The notes below the pieces were generated by a model. It worked only from the letters and a program-made list of their open reading frames with translations. It was not told the DNA's origin and did not search any database. Shown here piece by piece: positions 30,819 through 40,399 of a stretch of DNA of 54,200 bases. The translations under genes and the position numbers were made by a program. The first letter of the stretch is position 1. Every line of letters begins with the position of its first letter. Source of the stretch: Streptococcus sanguinis SK355. GTDB taxonomy: Bacteria; Bacillota; Bacilli; Lactobacillales; Streptococcaceae. The stretch lies in the NCBI RefSeq assembly GCF_000212855.1, contig NZ_GL890993.1:1809353-1863552 (forward strand), read 5' to 3'.

Positions 30819-31664
30819 TTACTGGTTTTGTTTAGAAACCAAACGCCATGTTCCATCTTCTTGCTTATAGAATTCTAGATTGACAGACTTCAATTGTTCC
30901 GGATTTGTCAAAGAATGAGGATTATGATAAGTAACTCGCATTTGAAGTTGATTGTCCTCTCCCAAAATCGTCTGATACAGCGGCAAACCAACATTTGAAA
31001 CAATCTCATCATACACCGTACCTTTGTCAGTACCTTCTCTAGCACCAATAACAAGACTATCTATATATTCTTGCGTCCATAAAAAGTTTCTATTAGGATT
31101 TTGATCCACCTTAATTTCATCACTTGCAAGGTTAGAATGGGACTTGGAAATGAGCTTATAGACACCATCAAATTCAGCAAATATTAAAGAAACATAACCA
31201 AGAGCATCATCCTTCTCTTTCCAAAAAAGACGAATATACTTTTGAATTTCATTATTTGATGAAAAATCAATCCACGAACCAGCTTCAACAGGTCTTCCAA
31301 ATTCTTTTAAAACATCTTCCAAGACAGCTCCGCCTTTATCTTTGTCCATGTGTAGAGAAACTGCCTTGTCAACCGTCCAAAGAAAGGAACCACTTTTTTC
31401 TGGAGGAACTGTAAGACTTTCAGCGAATTTTTTTACTTCAGTCTCCTTATCCTCTAATTCTTTTGATGGTGAAATAATCGGACTTGACTGGCTCACTGGT
31501 TGCTTAGATTTAGCTTTTTCCGGTATGGAAAGCATTAAAAATACTGCTCCAACGATAGAAAAGCCAATAATGGCTAATAGAACGAATGGTAAGAACTTAG
31601 ACTTAGAAGTCTCCTTCTCTAACTCAAAAGCAATATCTTCAAAAGAATCCTCTTTTCTCTTCAT
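30819..31664 (-). CDS. Paralogue: membrane-anchored protein with two BamE-like repeats
   Basis: A 281-aa protein with a membrane segment at about residues 24-48, a Ser/Pro/Lys linker and two repeats: FLWTVDKAVSLHM with VLEDVLKEFGRP, and FLWTQEYIDSLVIG with VYDEIVSNVGLP. It ends like its neighbour (KSVNLEFYKQEDGTWRL against DRVSLIFKRQEDGSFCL), so the pair arose by gene duplication. The gap to the next gene is 30 nt and the strand is the same, so they are probably an operon. The function is unknown. Confidence 0.6.
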   Translation of the reverse strand: MKRKEDSFEDIAFELEKETSKSKFLPFVLLAIIGFSIVGAVFLMLSIPEKAKSKQPVSQSSPIISPSKELEDKETEVKKFAESLTVPPEKSGSFLWTVDKAVSLHMDKDKGGAVLEDVLKEFGRPVEAGSWIDFSSNNEIQKYIRLFWKEKDDALGYVSLIFAEFDGVYKLISKSHSNLASDEIKVDQNPNRNFLWTQEYIDSLVIGAREGTDKGTVYDEIVSNVGLPLYQTILGEDNQLQMRVTYHNPHSLTNPEQLKSVNLEFYKQEDGTWRLVSKQNQ

Positions 31665-31897
31665 AACTACTCCTTTTACAGTCTAAAAATCATCATATCA
31701 CGAATAACTTGAAATTGCAAAACCTGTTTCATTATAAAAGACTTGATAAAATCTCTCTATAATTCCGATAAGAATAAACTTTAAAAATGTCACTATATCC
31801 AATAGAATTTCTTTTACCATCTGTCCATTTAATAAATTTAATTGTAAAACCACACTAGCCTTCATTGATTTATCAGGAAAAAATCCCCAGTTTGTGA

Positions 31898-31903
31898 TAA
31901 AAT
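31898..31903 (+). promoter_or_regulatory. cpsY -10 box, leaderless
   Basis: TGATAAAAT gives an extended -10 (TAAAAT 31898-31903). The start point would fall on the ATG at 31910. No good -35 or Shine-Dalgarno sequence is seen. Confidence 0.45.
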
Positions 31904-31909
31904 AGTCCT

Positions 31910-32818
31910 ATGAGAATTCAACAGTTACACTATATTATCAAAATTGTCGAGACTGGTAGCATGAATGAGGCTGCAAAGCAGCTTTTCATTACTCAGCCTA
32001 GCTTGTCCAATGCTGTGCGGGATTTGGAAAATGAAATGGGCATCGAGATTTTCATTCGCAATCCCAAAGGAATTACCTTGACTAAGGACGGCATGGAGTT
32101 TCTTTCCTATGCCCGTCAGGTAGTTGAGCAGACTCAGCTTCTAGAGGAGCGATACAAAAACCCTGTCGCCCACCGCGAGCTTTTCAGCGTTTCTGCCCAG
32201 CACTATGCCTTTGTGGTCAATGCCTTTGTCTCCCTGCTTAAAAAAAGCGATATGGAGAAATACGAGCTCTTTCTGCGGGAAACTCGGACTTGGGAGATCA
32301 TTGACGACGTAAAAAACTTCCGCAGCGAAATCGGCGTCCTCTTTCTCAATAGCTACAACCGCGATGTCTTATCCAAGATGCTGGATGACAATCACCTGAT
32401 TGCTACTCATCTCTTTACAGCTCAGCCTCATATCTTTGTCAGCAAGTCCAATCCGCTGGCCAAGAAAAAACTGGTTCAATTATCTGACTTAGAAAACTTC
32501 CCTTACCTCAGCTACGACCAGGGGACCCACAACTCTTTCTACTTTTCAGAGGAAATTCTCTCTCAGGAACACCATAAAAAATCAATCGTCGTCAGCGACC
32601 GAGCGACCCTCTTTAACCTTTTGATCGGTCTGGACGGCTACACACTTGCAACCGGTATTCTAAACAGCAACCTCAACGGAGATAATATCGTGTCAATCCC
32701 ACTGGACATTGATGATCAGATTGAACTGGTCTACATCCAGCACGAAAAAGCCAGCCTTTCCAAAATGGGAGAACGCTTCATTGAGTATCTGATTGAGGAA
32801 GTGAAGTTTGATAAATAG
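31910..32818 (+). CDS. cpsY: LysR-family regulator, CpsY-like
   Basis: A 302-aa transcription factor with an N-terminal winged helix (MRIQQLHYIIKIVETGSMNE, then AAKQLFITQPSLSNAVRDLE) and a LysR substrate-binding domain. The N-terminus matches the streptococcal CpsY/MtaR/MetR-like group as I remember it. That group controls methionine or amino-acid uptake and surface traits and helps survival in neutrophils. The exact ligand is not readable from sequence. The mRNA may be leaderless. It is divergent from the paralogue pair upstream. Confidence 0.8.
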   Translation: MRIQQLHYIIKIVETGSMNEAAKQLFITQPSLSNAVRDLENEMGIEIFIRNPKGITLTKDGMEFLSYARQVVEQTQLLEERYKNPVAHRELFSVSAQHYAFVVNAFVSLLKKSDMEKYELFLRETRTWEIIDDVKNFRSEIGVLFLNSYNRDVLSKMLDDNHLIATHLFTAQPHIFVSKSNPLAKKKLVQLSDLENFPYLSYDQGTHNSFYFSEEILSQEHHKKSIVVSDRATLFNLLIGLDGYTLATGILNSNLNGDNIVSIPLDIDDQIELVYIQHEKASLSKMGERFIEYLIEEVKFDK

Positions 32819-32857
32819 ATTAATAACTATTTTAAATAAAATGCATAAGGAGACTGA

Positions 32858-33815
32858 ATGAAGTCAAAACACAAAGCTAAATTATTTTGGGGATGCATTA
32901 TCCTTATCTTCCTCGGAATAATCACTTACTACTACATGCACCCTGTCTTTATTCAGGATACTGGACGTGTTTTTTGGGACACTACGAAGCCTTTTGGAAG
33001 GTAGAAAAGACGCTGAAGATACCTTTTATGTGAAATTTAAAATAGAAAAAGATCGCAACTATGTTTCTGAATCAGATTTTGATTTGTATGATGACAAGGG
33101 AACACAAGTACCAATTGAAGAGTTCAAAGACAACTCAGATCTGAGTTACGAAGTGTGGTTTTCAGGTCAAGCAGAAAAGAAATATCAACTTGTTTACCAT
33201 GACCAAGATTACGACAAAAAATTTAGTTTTGAATTTCATACTCCTAATCAGAAATCAGTTGAAGAAAAACCAAGCCAAATCGTTAAAGCATATATAAAAA
33301 AACATTTATATTCTAATGTTTCAAAAAAACTATACGATGAAATTATTGTAGATCCTCCCTTTTATGCTGATATATTTGCCAATGTAAAACCATACTACAA
33401 CCCTTCAAATGATGAAAAGAAAGCTATTTTTCAAGCATATTGGGAAACTTATATAAAGGATTGGAAGGATTATAAGGTTGAAATGACTGAAGCTGGTTCT
33501 TCTAGTTACTATTTCAACATCACTTATCATTGGGATGAACCAAATATGAAGGAGCTCAATAGAAAAATTGATGAAAGAGAAACTCAATTAAAAAAAGAAT
33601 TTGGTAATGATTACAAAGCAGTATTTAAAAAAATCATAGCTGAAATACCAGAGATTATTAAAAATACTCCACCGAAACAAAACAAAGAAGAAAAAACTGA
33701 TTCCTTATCATTAGAAAAAGACGAACTACAGACTCTTAGTGATGATACATATACCAATGAAGATTTGTGGACTCCTAAAGAATTCCAGGACTCTCTGATA
33801 AAATTATATCCTTAA
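32858..33815 (+). pseudogene. Membrane-anchored hypothetical protein, frameshifted
   Basis: I do not recognise this protein. The true start is the ATG at 32858 (MKSKHKAKLFWGCIILIFLG), with AAGGAG upstream and one membrane segment. After 48 codons this frame stops at TAG. The rest (RSLLEGRKDAEDTFYVKFKI onward, about 282 aa) continues in another frame from about 32967. The shift falls in a run of six T (32970-32975), and five would restore one frame. The outer part is charged and ends TPKEFQDSLIKLYP. It follows cpsY by 39 nt on the same strand. Confidence 0.6.
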
Positions 33816-33822
33816 AATGAAA

Positions 33823-33853
33823 AATCCAGATACTTGTTCAAGCTATCTGGATT
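33823..33853. terminator. Bidirectional terminator between convergent genes
   Basis: Perfect 10-bp stem AATCCAGATA/TATCTGGATT with an 11-nt loop, flanked by A-rich and T-rich tracts. Confidence 0.75.
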
Positions 33854-33858
33854 CTTTC

Positions 33859-34812
33859 TTATTTTTGATTTAAAACTTCAGATATATACTCATCCTTATT
33901 TTCATCCGTGTAAGTTTTGGAGGTTGATTTAACCTTATAATCATCATCGTTAAGAAGTTCCACAATATAAGAATGCGTAATAGTCATTTTAAACTGATTC
34001 CCCGTTGTACTAACGCTTAAGGGTAAGTTACTTAATTCGTCTGAGTAAAAAATTCTGTAGTAATAAGAATTTGATGTATGAGACAATCTGTTTTCATAAA
34101 TTTCATACTTTCTTTCCCAATAGTTCCCTCTGTACTGATTTTGATAATCATCAAAAAAATCTATTTGGTTATCTAAAAGTTTTTTTGATCTAATAAAGAA
34201 AATTGGGGTCCAGTTAAACTCAGGTTTACTTCCATATTCATAATATGTCTGCATTTTACCAGTTTTAGGATTTTTCAACTGATAAGAAATCATGCTAGTG
34301 GCTTCTGGAACTTGATATAGTGTGTCACCTACATAAAGAAAAAGTAATACGTCTACCAAGTCCCTAGGATGTTCATCCTTATCAGGTAACTTATATTCTG
34401 GAAAACGAAAACTCAATTTTTGATAAATAGAATCATTAAATAACTTCTTGCTAAAAGCTGGACCAATTTCAGAAGTCTCTTCTATCGGAATATCTGACTT
34501 GCTACCATCAGTAAAAGTAACATGCAAAATTTGTTTTTCATTATATTCGTTCCAATTTGATATAGTTTTCTCAGTCCACTCTTGGTTTTGAGGTACTTCT
34601 TCAGTCGCGTCATGTACAAATTCAATATTTAAGTCTTTAACTATTTTTTTCTTAGGTTTGATATCGGTTACTTTATAATTATATACCGTATAGTAGATAT
34701 TCTCTGAATCAAACCATTCAGGCTTAAGGTAGTAACGCAGTCCAATATATCCAATCACTAGCACAATAATTCCGCCTAAAATCAACTTCTTCTTCTCTTT
34801 TAGTTTCTTCAT
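33859..34812 (-). CDS. Membrane-anchored hypothetical protein
   Basis: A 317-aa protein of unknown function. The N-terminus is basic (MKKLKEKKK) with one membrane segment (about 10-29), and the rest is predicted extracellular, rich in Tyr, Asp and Lys. There is no lipobox, LPXTG or catalytic motif. It has a GGAGGCCT ribosome site before the ATG. It faces the frameshifted gene at 32858, which also codes for a single-pass protein with an outer domain. Confidence 0.55.
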   Translation of the reverse strand: MKKLKEKKKLILGGIIVLVIGYIGLRYYLKPEWFDSENIYYTVYNYKVTDIKPKKKIVKDLNIEFVHDATEEVPQNQEWTEKTISNWNEYNEKQILHVTFTDGSKSDIPIEETSEIGPAFSKKLFNDSIYQKLSFRFPEYKLPDKDEHPRDLVDVLLFLYVGDTLYQVPEATSMISYQLKNPKTGKMQTYYEYGSKPEFNWTPIFFIRSKKLLDNQIDFFDDYQNQYRGNYWERKYEIYENRLSHTSNSYYYRIFYSDELSNLPLSVSTTGNQFKMTITHSYIVELLNDDDYKVKSTSKTYTDENKDEYISEVLNQK

Positions 34813-34883
34813 AGAGGCCTCCTGAGTTCTTTATCTTATTATAGCATAGTCACAAGAATATCTATAGAAGATTCCTTTCAGTC

Positions 34884-34930
34884 GAAAGAAAAACACCCGA
34901 AAAAGCTTTTACTGCTATTCTCAGGTGTTT
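34884..34930 (-). terminator. Sirtuin gene terminator
   Basis: Minus-strand stem AAACACCTGA/TCGGGTGTTT around a 20-nt loop, followed by TTTTCTTTC. Confidence 0.7.
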
Positions 34931-34932
34931 TT

Positions 34933-35664
34933 CTATTGTTGCAATTTCCCCAACACTTCTCCGATCTTACCCTCAATGACTAGATCTGCCTGGCTGTCTT
35001 GAGGGATGCTGGTCTTGTTGATGACGACCAGATGCTTACCTGCAAAGTACTGGATGAGGCTGGCTGCGGGATAGACGACTAAGGAAGTGCCACCAATTAT
35101 CAGCAGGTCTGCTTGCTGGATAGCTTGGGCAGCCTGCTGGAAAACTTCCATATCTAGCGGTTCTTCATAGAGAGTCACATCTGGCTTGACAATACCGCCA
35201 CAGTCAGGGCAGTGAGGAATGGTACCGTCCAGAGCCAGAAAGGCATCCAAATCATAGAATCGCTGACAATTCAGACAGTAATTTCTATCCGCACTGCCAT
35301 GTAATTTGATAACCTTTTTTGAACCAGCCATTTCATGCAAGCTATCGATATTTTGAGTCACCACAGCCTTGAGCTTGCCTGCCTTCTCCAAACCAGCCAA
35401 GTAGACATGGGCTGGATTCGGCTTAGCCTCTGGATAGAGCAGGTACTTCTTGTAAAAGTCAAAAAAATCCTGCGGATAGCGCTCAAACATAGTGTGAGAA
35501 ACCAGCTGCTCCGCTGTAAAATGCCGTCCCAACTTGACACTGTAAATTCCATTTGAACTACGAAAGTCCGGAATATTGGACTCCGTCGAAACACCCGCAC
35601 CTCCGAAAAAGACGATATTTTGACTTTGGTCTATCAATTCTTGCAACCTTGCAATCTTATCCAT
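34933..35664 (-). CDS. NAD-dependent deacylase, Sir2 family
   Basis: Sirtuin that removes acetyl or other acyl groups from lysine using NAD. It has 243 aa. The NAD-binding motif is GGAGVSTESNIPDFRSSNG. TQNIDSLHEMAGS and the catalytic His in KLHGSADRNYC follow. A four-Cys zinc site is present (CLNC, CPDC). It is the last gene of the rpiA-deoB-punA-deoD cluster, so NAD and nicotinamide-ribose metabolism may be linked to nucleoside salvage. That link is inference. Confidence 0.92.
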   Translation of the reverse strand: MDKIARLQELIDQSQNIVFFGGAGVSTESNIPDFRSSNGIYSVKLGRHFTAEQLVSHTMFERYPQDFFDFYKKYLLYPEAKPNPAHVYLAGLEKAGKLKAVVTQNIDSLHEMAGSKKVIKLHGSADRNYCLNCQRFYDLDAFLALDGTIPHCPDCGGIVKPDVTLYEEPLDMEVFQQAAQAIQQADLLIIGGTSLVVYPAASLIQYFAGKHLVVINKTSIPQDSQADLVIEGKIGEVLGKLQQ

Positions 35665-35675
35665 CCTGCTACTCC

Positions 35676-36437
35676 TTATAAGAGACTTTCTATGACCGCA
35701 TTCGCTCGGTCGAAGTAAAAAGGCTCCCTCTGATAAACTGTGCCTGTCTCCTGCGCCAAATCAATCAGAAGGTCCATAAAGTGCTGAGATGAAAAACCTG
35801 TCGTCCTGTGCAATTCTTCCTCATCGAATGACCTGATAAGGTGAGCCAGTGGATTGCGGACTGACTTTTCTAACTCTCTTAGCTGCTGTGCTGATTCTTT
35901 GACGGATTCAGATAAATGCAACTGCAAAATCAACTCCGTCAAACTAGAAGAATTGACCGTGCTTTCCGCATGAAAATTTTGCAGGTCAGGATTACCAGAA
36001 TTTCGCATCTTTTCAAACTTCCAACGGTCGTAACTAGCCCCTCGTGAATTATGAATATAGCTCTCAATATCTGGTATTTGCATGCGAATCAGCCGCATAA
36101 AAATCCGGTAGATAGCCGGACTGACTGCCCGTATAAAGTCAATCAGCTGCTCATTTCTCAGCTTAGCTTCCAGATCATAAAGGTAATTGACTAGCTGCTC
36201 ATCCTCTTCATTTTCATGGCAAAAAAGCTGAAAATCAGCAAGGTCAGACCCAGTGATTTTCAACTTTAGATTCATCATAGATTGGATGTTGAGCTCTCTT
36301 CGCTCCGCTAAAGCCTCAAAAAGAAGGACCAAGTCAGACTGGACATTGCTTCCTGCTCGCTCAGCTAGTTTATGTGCATAAGCATAGTCATAGCGGGAAA
36401 TAGCAAAGAGAATGGCTTCTTTGACATCTACTTTCAT
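35676..36437 (-). CDS. HEPN-motif protein, Csm6-like helical domain
   Basis: A 253-aa, mostly helical protein of unknown function. Near its C-terminus is RNPLAH (Arg194 to His199), which fits the Rx4H (RNxxAH) catalytic motif of HEPN ribonucleases such as Csm6. No CARF nucleotide-sensing domain is visible, and the N-terminal half is helical ([19 protein letters not shown]). It overlaps deoD by 4 nt (ATGA), so translation is coupled. It could be a stand-alone RNase, a Csm6 relic or a HEPN-fold protein with another role. Its closeness to the type I-C locus (about 5.5 kb to the array) may be chance. Confidence 0.55.
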   Translation of the reverse strand: MKVDVKEAILFAISRYDYAYAHKLAERAGSNVQSDLVLLFEALAERRELNIQSMMNLKLKITGSDLADFQLFCHENEEDEQLVNYLYDLEAKLRNEQLIDFIRAVSPAIYRIFMRLIRMQIPDIESYIHNSRGASYDRWKFEKMRNSGNPDLQNFHAESTVNSSSLTELILQLHLSESVKESAQQLRELEKSVRNPLAHLIRSFDEEELHRTTGFSSQHFMDLLIDLAQETGTVYQREPFYFDRANAVIESLL

Positions 36438-37147
36438 GCTTCTGTAATCAAGGTTTCCAAACCAACCTTCATCATATCGGTAAAGGTATTTTGGCGTTCT
36501 TCAGCTGTCGTATCCTCTTCTGGATTGACCAAACTGTCAGAAATCGTCATAATCGCGAGAGCATCTACATGGTGCTGAGCAGCCAGATAGTAAAGTGCAG
36601 CAGCTTCCATTTCAACAGCTTTAACTCCCCATTTACCAAGCTCAATATTCTTTTCAAAGTAGTTTGAGTAAAAGACATCAGACGACAAGACATTTCCAAC
36701 GTGCGTCGTCATACCGAGATCTTTGGCGATATGATAGGCCTTATCTAGTAAATCAAAGCTAGCGATTTGTGGGAAATCATACTGCGGCCAGTCATTACGG
36801 ACAATGTTAGAGTTAGTTGCAGCTGCCTGTGCCAGTACTAATTCACGGACATGGACATCAGCATTCAGCGAGCCAGCTGTTCCGACGCGAATCAGCTTTT
36901 TCACACCGTAATCAACAATCAGCTCACGCACGTAGATAGAGATAGACGGCATTCCCATTCCCGTTCCCATAACAGAAACACGCTCGCCTTTGTAAGTACC
37001 AGTGTATCCGAACATATTACGGACTTCATTGAAGCAAACAGCATCTTCTAGGAAATTCTCCGCAATAAATTTGGCCCGAAGTGGATCCCCTGGAAGAAGG
37101 ATTTTATCCGCAATTTCACCTGGCTTAGCAGAAATATGAATAGACAT
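36434..37147 (-). CDS. deoD: Purine-nucleoside phosphorylase, DeoD type
   Basis: Hexameric phosphorylase that splits purine (deoxy)nucleosides with phosphate to base and (deoxy)ribose-1-phosphate. I begin at the ATG at 37147 ([20 protein letters not shown]), giving 237 aa, the family norm. The open frame continues 25 codons upstream without support. [12 protein letters not shown] and TISDSLV are the substrate-binding motifs. The Shine-Dalgarno sequence is weak, and a structured 330-nt gap precedes the gene. Confidence 0.95.
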   Translation of the reverse strand: MSIHISAKPGEIADKILLPGDPLRAKFIAENFLEDAVCFNEVRNMFGYTGTYKGERVSVMGTGMGMPSISIYVRELIVDYGVKKLIRVGTAGSLNADVHVRELVLAQAAATNSNIVRNDWPQYDFPQIASFDLLDKAYHIAKDLGMTTHVGNVLSSDVFYSNYFEKNIELGKWGVKAVEMEAAALYYLAAQHHVDALAIMTISDSLVNPEEDTTAEERQNTFTDMMKVGLETLITEA

Positions 37148-37479
37148 AGTTAAGATACCAAACCCGTCAAAAGCAAAGGGAAAATAGGAGATGGTCGCAG
37201 TGAGCAATGCTCGCAAGACCATCTATCTTTTTCCCACCGCTTTTAGGGTGGGTTCAATTCCTTTCTTTCTTAATTTTAAAATTCCATAGGAAGACTAGCC
37301 TGAGTTCAATTCAGACTCAGACGCCCTTCCTTTATGTGTTTATTTGAAAGATAGTTTTTCGCTCGTGTTTAAATCTGAACACACTTTACCTTTCTTTAGT
37401 TTTATAATTTTATCAGTTAGACAGAGAGGCTGTTCCAGCGTCAATTACCAATCCAGACACTACGCCTTTCAACATTTTT
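37148..37479 (-). promoter_or_regulatory. Structured intergenic region before deoD
   Basis: No gene seen. Reading toward deoD there are four hairpins. GTGTT/AACAC comes first. A two-part stem at 37288-37329 has outer GGAAG/CTTCC and inner eight pairs 37297-37304/37314-37321. Then come CCCACC/GGTGGG followed by five A, and GATGGTC/GACCATC. It may be a structured 5' leader. No known riboswitch motif was recognised. Confidence 0.45.
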
Positions 37480-38292
37480 TTACAATTCAGCAAGTGTTTC
37501 TTTAAGCAGTCGTTTAAAATCACCTTTGACACGTTCTGTTACTTCAACCACTTCCTCATGATTTAGCTCTTCTTGGAACCCAGCAGCAAAGTTTGTAATG
37601 CATGAAATCCCAAGGACTTTCAAACCAGAATGTGCTGCTACAATCACTTCAGGAACAGTAGACATGCCGACTGCATCTGCTCCGAGCGTCTTATAAGCAC
37701 GGATTTCTGCAGGCGTTTCGTAAGTCGGACCGGTAACACCAATATAGACACCGTCATCAAGCTTAATGCCAAGCTTATCAGCAACTTTGTGAGCGATGGC
37801 ACGGTATTCTGGAGTGTAAGATTTAGACATATCAGGGAAACGTGGACCAAATTCATCCAAATTTTCACCGATCAAAGGATTTTGGCCAGTCATATTGATG
37901 TGGTCAGTGATTGCCATAAGCGTACCAGGGCCATAACCAATACCACCGGCAGCATTGGTCACAATAACACCTGTCGCACCAAGAGCCTTCATCACACGCA
38001 CTGGGAAAGTAACGATTTCTAAAGGATTTCCTTCATAGAAGTGGAAACGGCCTTGCAGTGCCAAGACTTTCCGTCCTGCCAAATCTCCATAGACTAATTT
38101 ACCAGCGTGACCAACAACAGTTGAGCGGCCCCAGTTCGGAATATCCGCATAGTCAAGACTAACGGCATTTTCAATTTCAGAAGCCAATTCTCCCAAACCA
38201 GATCCCAAAATCAGACCAAATTCAGGTTCTGTCATTCCTTTTTCTTTCAAGAAGGCTGCTGTTGCTTTGATTTTTTCTGATAACGTTGTCAT
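37480..38292 (-). CDS. punA: Purine-nucleoside phosphorylase I
   Basis: Trimeric phosphorylase for guanosine and inosine. It has 270 aa. LILGSGLGELA binds phosphate, and NAAGGIGYGPGTLMAITDHI and the Glu/Asn purine site downstream (VGPTYETPAEIRAY, ISCITNFAAG) are intact. It follows deoB by 27 nt. With deoD it gives the cell both PNP types in one cluster. Confidence 0.94.
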   Translation of the reverse strand: MTTLSEKIKATAAFLKEKGMTEPEFGLILGSGLGELASEIENAVSLDYADIPNWGRSTVVGHAGKLVYGDLAGRKVLALQGRFHFYEGNPLEIVTFPVRVMKALGATGVIVTNAAGGIGYGPGTLMAITDHINMTGQNPLIGENLDEFGPRFPDMSKSYTPEYRAIAHKVADKLGIKLDDGVYIGVTGPTYETPAEIRAYKTLGADAVGMSTVPEVIVAAHSGLKVLGISCITNFAAGFQEELNHEEVVEVTERVKGDFKRLLKETLAEL

Positions 38293-38319
38293 AAATTTTC
38301 CCTCACTCTCTTATCACAC

Positions 38320-39531
38320 TTATACCAATTTGTCCAAGAAGCTTTCACCAATTATCGCCTTGTCCACTCCGAAGTTTTCAGCAACTGTTGCTGAGATATC
38401 CGCAAAATGTCCGACAGGAATATGACCATGACCGCTCAGCGATTTTCCATAGACCAAGAGCGGAATGTACTCACGAGTGTGGTCAGTTCCGGCATAGGTT
38501 GGGTCATTACCATGGTCAGCAGTAATCATGAGCAAATCATCTTCACGCATGTTTTCAATGATTTCTGGGATACGAGCATCAAACTCTTCCAAACAGTCAC
38601 GGTAGCCATGTGGATCACGGCGGTGACCATAAAGAGCATCAAAGTCTACTAGGTTGGTAAATGAGAAACCTTCTTTGAAGTTTTCGTCTTTGAGAGCTTT
38701 GACCAAAGTATCTACACCATGATTGTTAGACTTATTGTGTCCCATGTCATGGTTGATTCCAGCGCCGTTGAAGATGTCGTTAATCTTACCAACAGAATAG
38801 GTAGCAATTCCAGCTTCATTAAGCTCATCAAGAACAGTTGGATTAAACGGAGAAACGGCATAGTCATGACGGTTGGCTGTTCGAGTGAAGTTGCCTGGCT
38901 CACCTACATAAGGACGAGCGATGATACGTCCCAGAAGCGCAGGCCGTTCCAAGGTAATAGAGCGGGCGAACTCACAGATGCGATAGAGCTCTTCCAAAGG
39001 AATCACTTCTTCGTGTGCTGCAATTTGCAATACTGGGTCAGCAGAGGTGTAGATAATCAGCTCGCCTGTTTCCATCTGACGAGGACCAAAGTCATCAATA
39101 ACTGCTGTACCAGAGTATGGCTTGTTAGCCTCACGAATGATCTTGCGACCAGAAAACTCTTCAATCTGAGTCAGGATTTCTTCTGGGAAGCCATTCCAGA
39201 ACGTATCGAAAGGCTCAGTAATATTGAGACCCATGATTTCCCAGTGTCCTGTCATCGTGTCTTTTCCAAGTGATACTTCTTCCAGCTTAGTATAGTAGCC
39301 GCTAGGATTTTCTTCTTTAGGAACGGTCTTCAAAGGAGCAGGACGCTCGATATTTCCCAGGCCGATCTTAGCCATGTTTGGCACATTCAGTCCTACCGTT
39401 TTGGAAATATGTCCCAGAGTATCTGAAGCACCATCTGGTACCCCTGCATTGACAAAATTATTAGCATCTGGTGCAGCACCGATACCAACTGAGTCCATGA
39501 CTACCAAGTGAATACGATTAAATTTTGGCAT
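38320..39531 (-). CDS. deoB: Phosphopentomutase
   Basis: Converts (deoxy)ribose-1-phosphate to the 5-phosphate. It has 403 aa and an alkaline-phosphatase-like fold. Metal ligands appear in [33 protein letters not shown] and [20 protein letters not shown] holds the phosphorylated Thr. It starts 13 nt after rpiA, so the two probably share an mRNA. Confidence 0.96.
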   Translation of the reverse strand: MPKFNRIHLVVMDSVGIGAAPDANNFVNAGVPDGASDTLGHISKTVGLNVPNMAKIGLGNIERPAPLKTVPKEENPSGYYTKLEEVSLGKDTMTGHWEIMGLNITEPFDTFWNGFPEEILTQIEEFSGRKIIREANKPYSGTAVIDDFGPRQMETGELIIYTSADPVLQIAAHEEVIPLEELYRICEFARSITLERPALLGRIIARPYVGEPGNFTRTANRHDYAVSPFNPTVLDELNEAGIATYSVGKINDIFNGAGINHDMGHNKSNNHGVDTLVKALKDENFKEGFSFTNLVDFDALYGHRRDPHGYRDCLEEFDARIPEIIENMREDDLLMITADHGNDPTYAGTDHTREYIPLLVYGKSLSGHGHIPVGHFADISATVAENFGVDKAIIGESFLDKLV

Positions 39532-39544
39532 AAAATACCTCTTT

Positions 39545-40222
39545 CTATTTATTGGCCTCTAAAACTTGAAGACCCGATTTTCCAGCAACAATGACCTTGT
39601 CTACCATTTGATTAAACAGTCCATGCTCCACTACGCCCACTACATGATCAAGTTCTTGTGCAAACTCAACTGGATTTTCAATCACACCTAAATCTAAGTC
39701 AATAATGAAATTCTGCATGTCCGTGACAAAACGTTGGTCAACTTTCTCACGAAAGGCTGGCTTATATCCAGCACGCTCAAAGCGACGAAAGAGCTGTTCA
39801 GCACCGTACTGAACAACTTCTACTGGTAGCTTGAAGGCACCTAGCTTCTCTACCATCTTGCTCTCATCGACCACCCAGATATAGTGCTTAGTAGGAACCG
39901 CCACGACTTTCTCCATGAGAAGTGCGCCGCCACCGCCCTTGATGCCGTTAAAGGCTGAATCTACCTCATCAGCACCGTCAACTGTCACATCAACAAAGTC
40001 AACTTCATCAATGGATTTGAGCGGAATACCTAATTCTTCCGCCTGTTTGCTAGTGACACTGGAAGTCGTAACAGCTGTAATCTGCAATCCTTCTTCCTTG
40101 ATACGCCGACCAATCTCTTCGACAAAATAATAAGCAGTCGAACCCGTCCCGAGACCAACAATCATCCCGCTTTGGACAAATTCAGCAGCCTTGATTCCTG
40201 CCAGTTTCTTTAGATTTTCCAT
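39545..40222 (-). CDS. rpiA: Ribose-5-phosphate isomerase A
   Basis: Interconverts ribose-5-phosphate and ribulose-5-phosphate. It has 225 aa. [24 protein letters not shown] and [14 protein letters not shown] are the conserved motifs, including the catalytic Asp and Lys residues. It leads the minus-strand salvage cluster rpiA-deoB-punA-deoD that turns nucleosides into bases and pentose phosphate. Confidence 0.96.
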   Translation of the reverse strand: MENLKKLAGIKAAEFVQSGMIVGLGTGSTAYYFVEEIGRRIKEEGLQITAVTTSSVTSKQAEELGIPLKSIDEVDFVDVTVDGADEVDSAFNGIKGGGGALLMEKVVAVPTKHYIWVVDESKMVEKLGAFKLPVEVVQYGAEQLFRRFERAGYKPAFREKVDQRFVTDMQNFIIDLDLGVIENPVEFAQELDHVVGVVEHGLFNQMVDKVIVAGKSGLQVLEANK

Positions 40223-40332
40223 AGCACCTCCTCAAATCACACTACTTTCATTATATCATGATTCTTCCTGTTATGAAAGTGTTTTCTTTACCATGCCTAA
40301 ATTTTATTCCTTCCGCTTGATAATCGAAAGCC

Positions 40333-40361
40333 TTGCTCCTCCTTGATTTTTGCGTTACAAT
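40333..40361 (+). promoter_or_regulatory. mnmE promoter
   Basis: TTGCTC (40333-40338) and TACAAT (40356-40361) with 17-bp spacing. AAGGAAA precedes the ATG at 40400. Confidence 0.65.
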
Positions 40362-40399
40362 TAAGGTAATTGATTTTAAAACACAAGGAAAAATACAGT

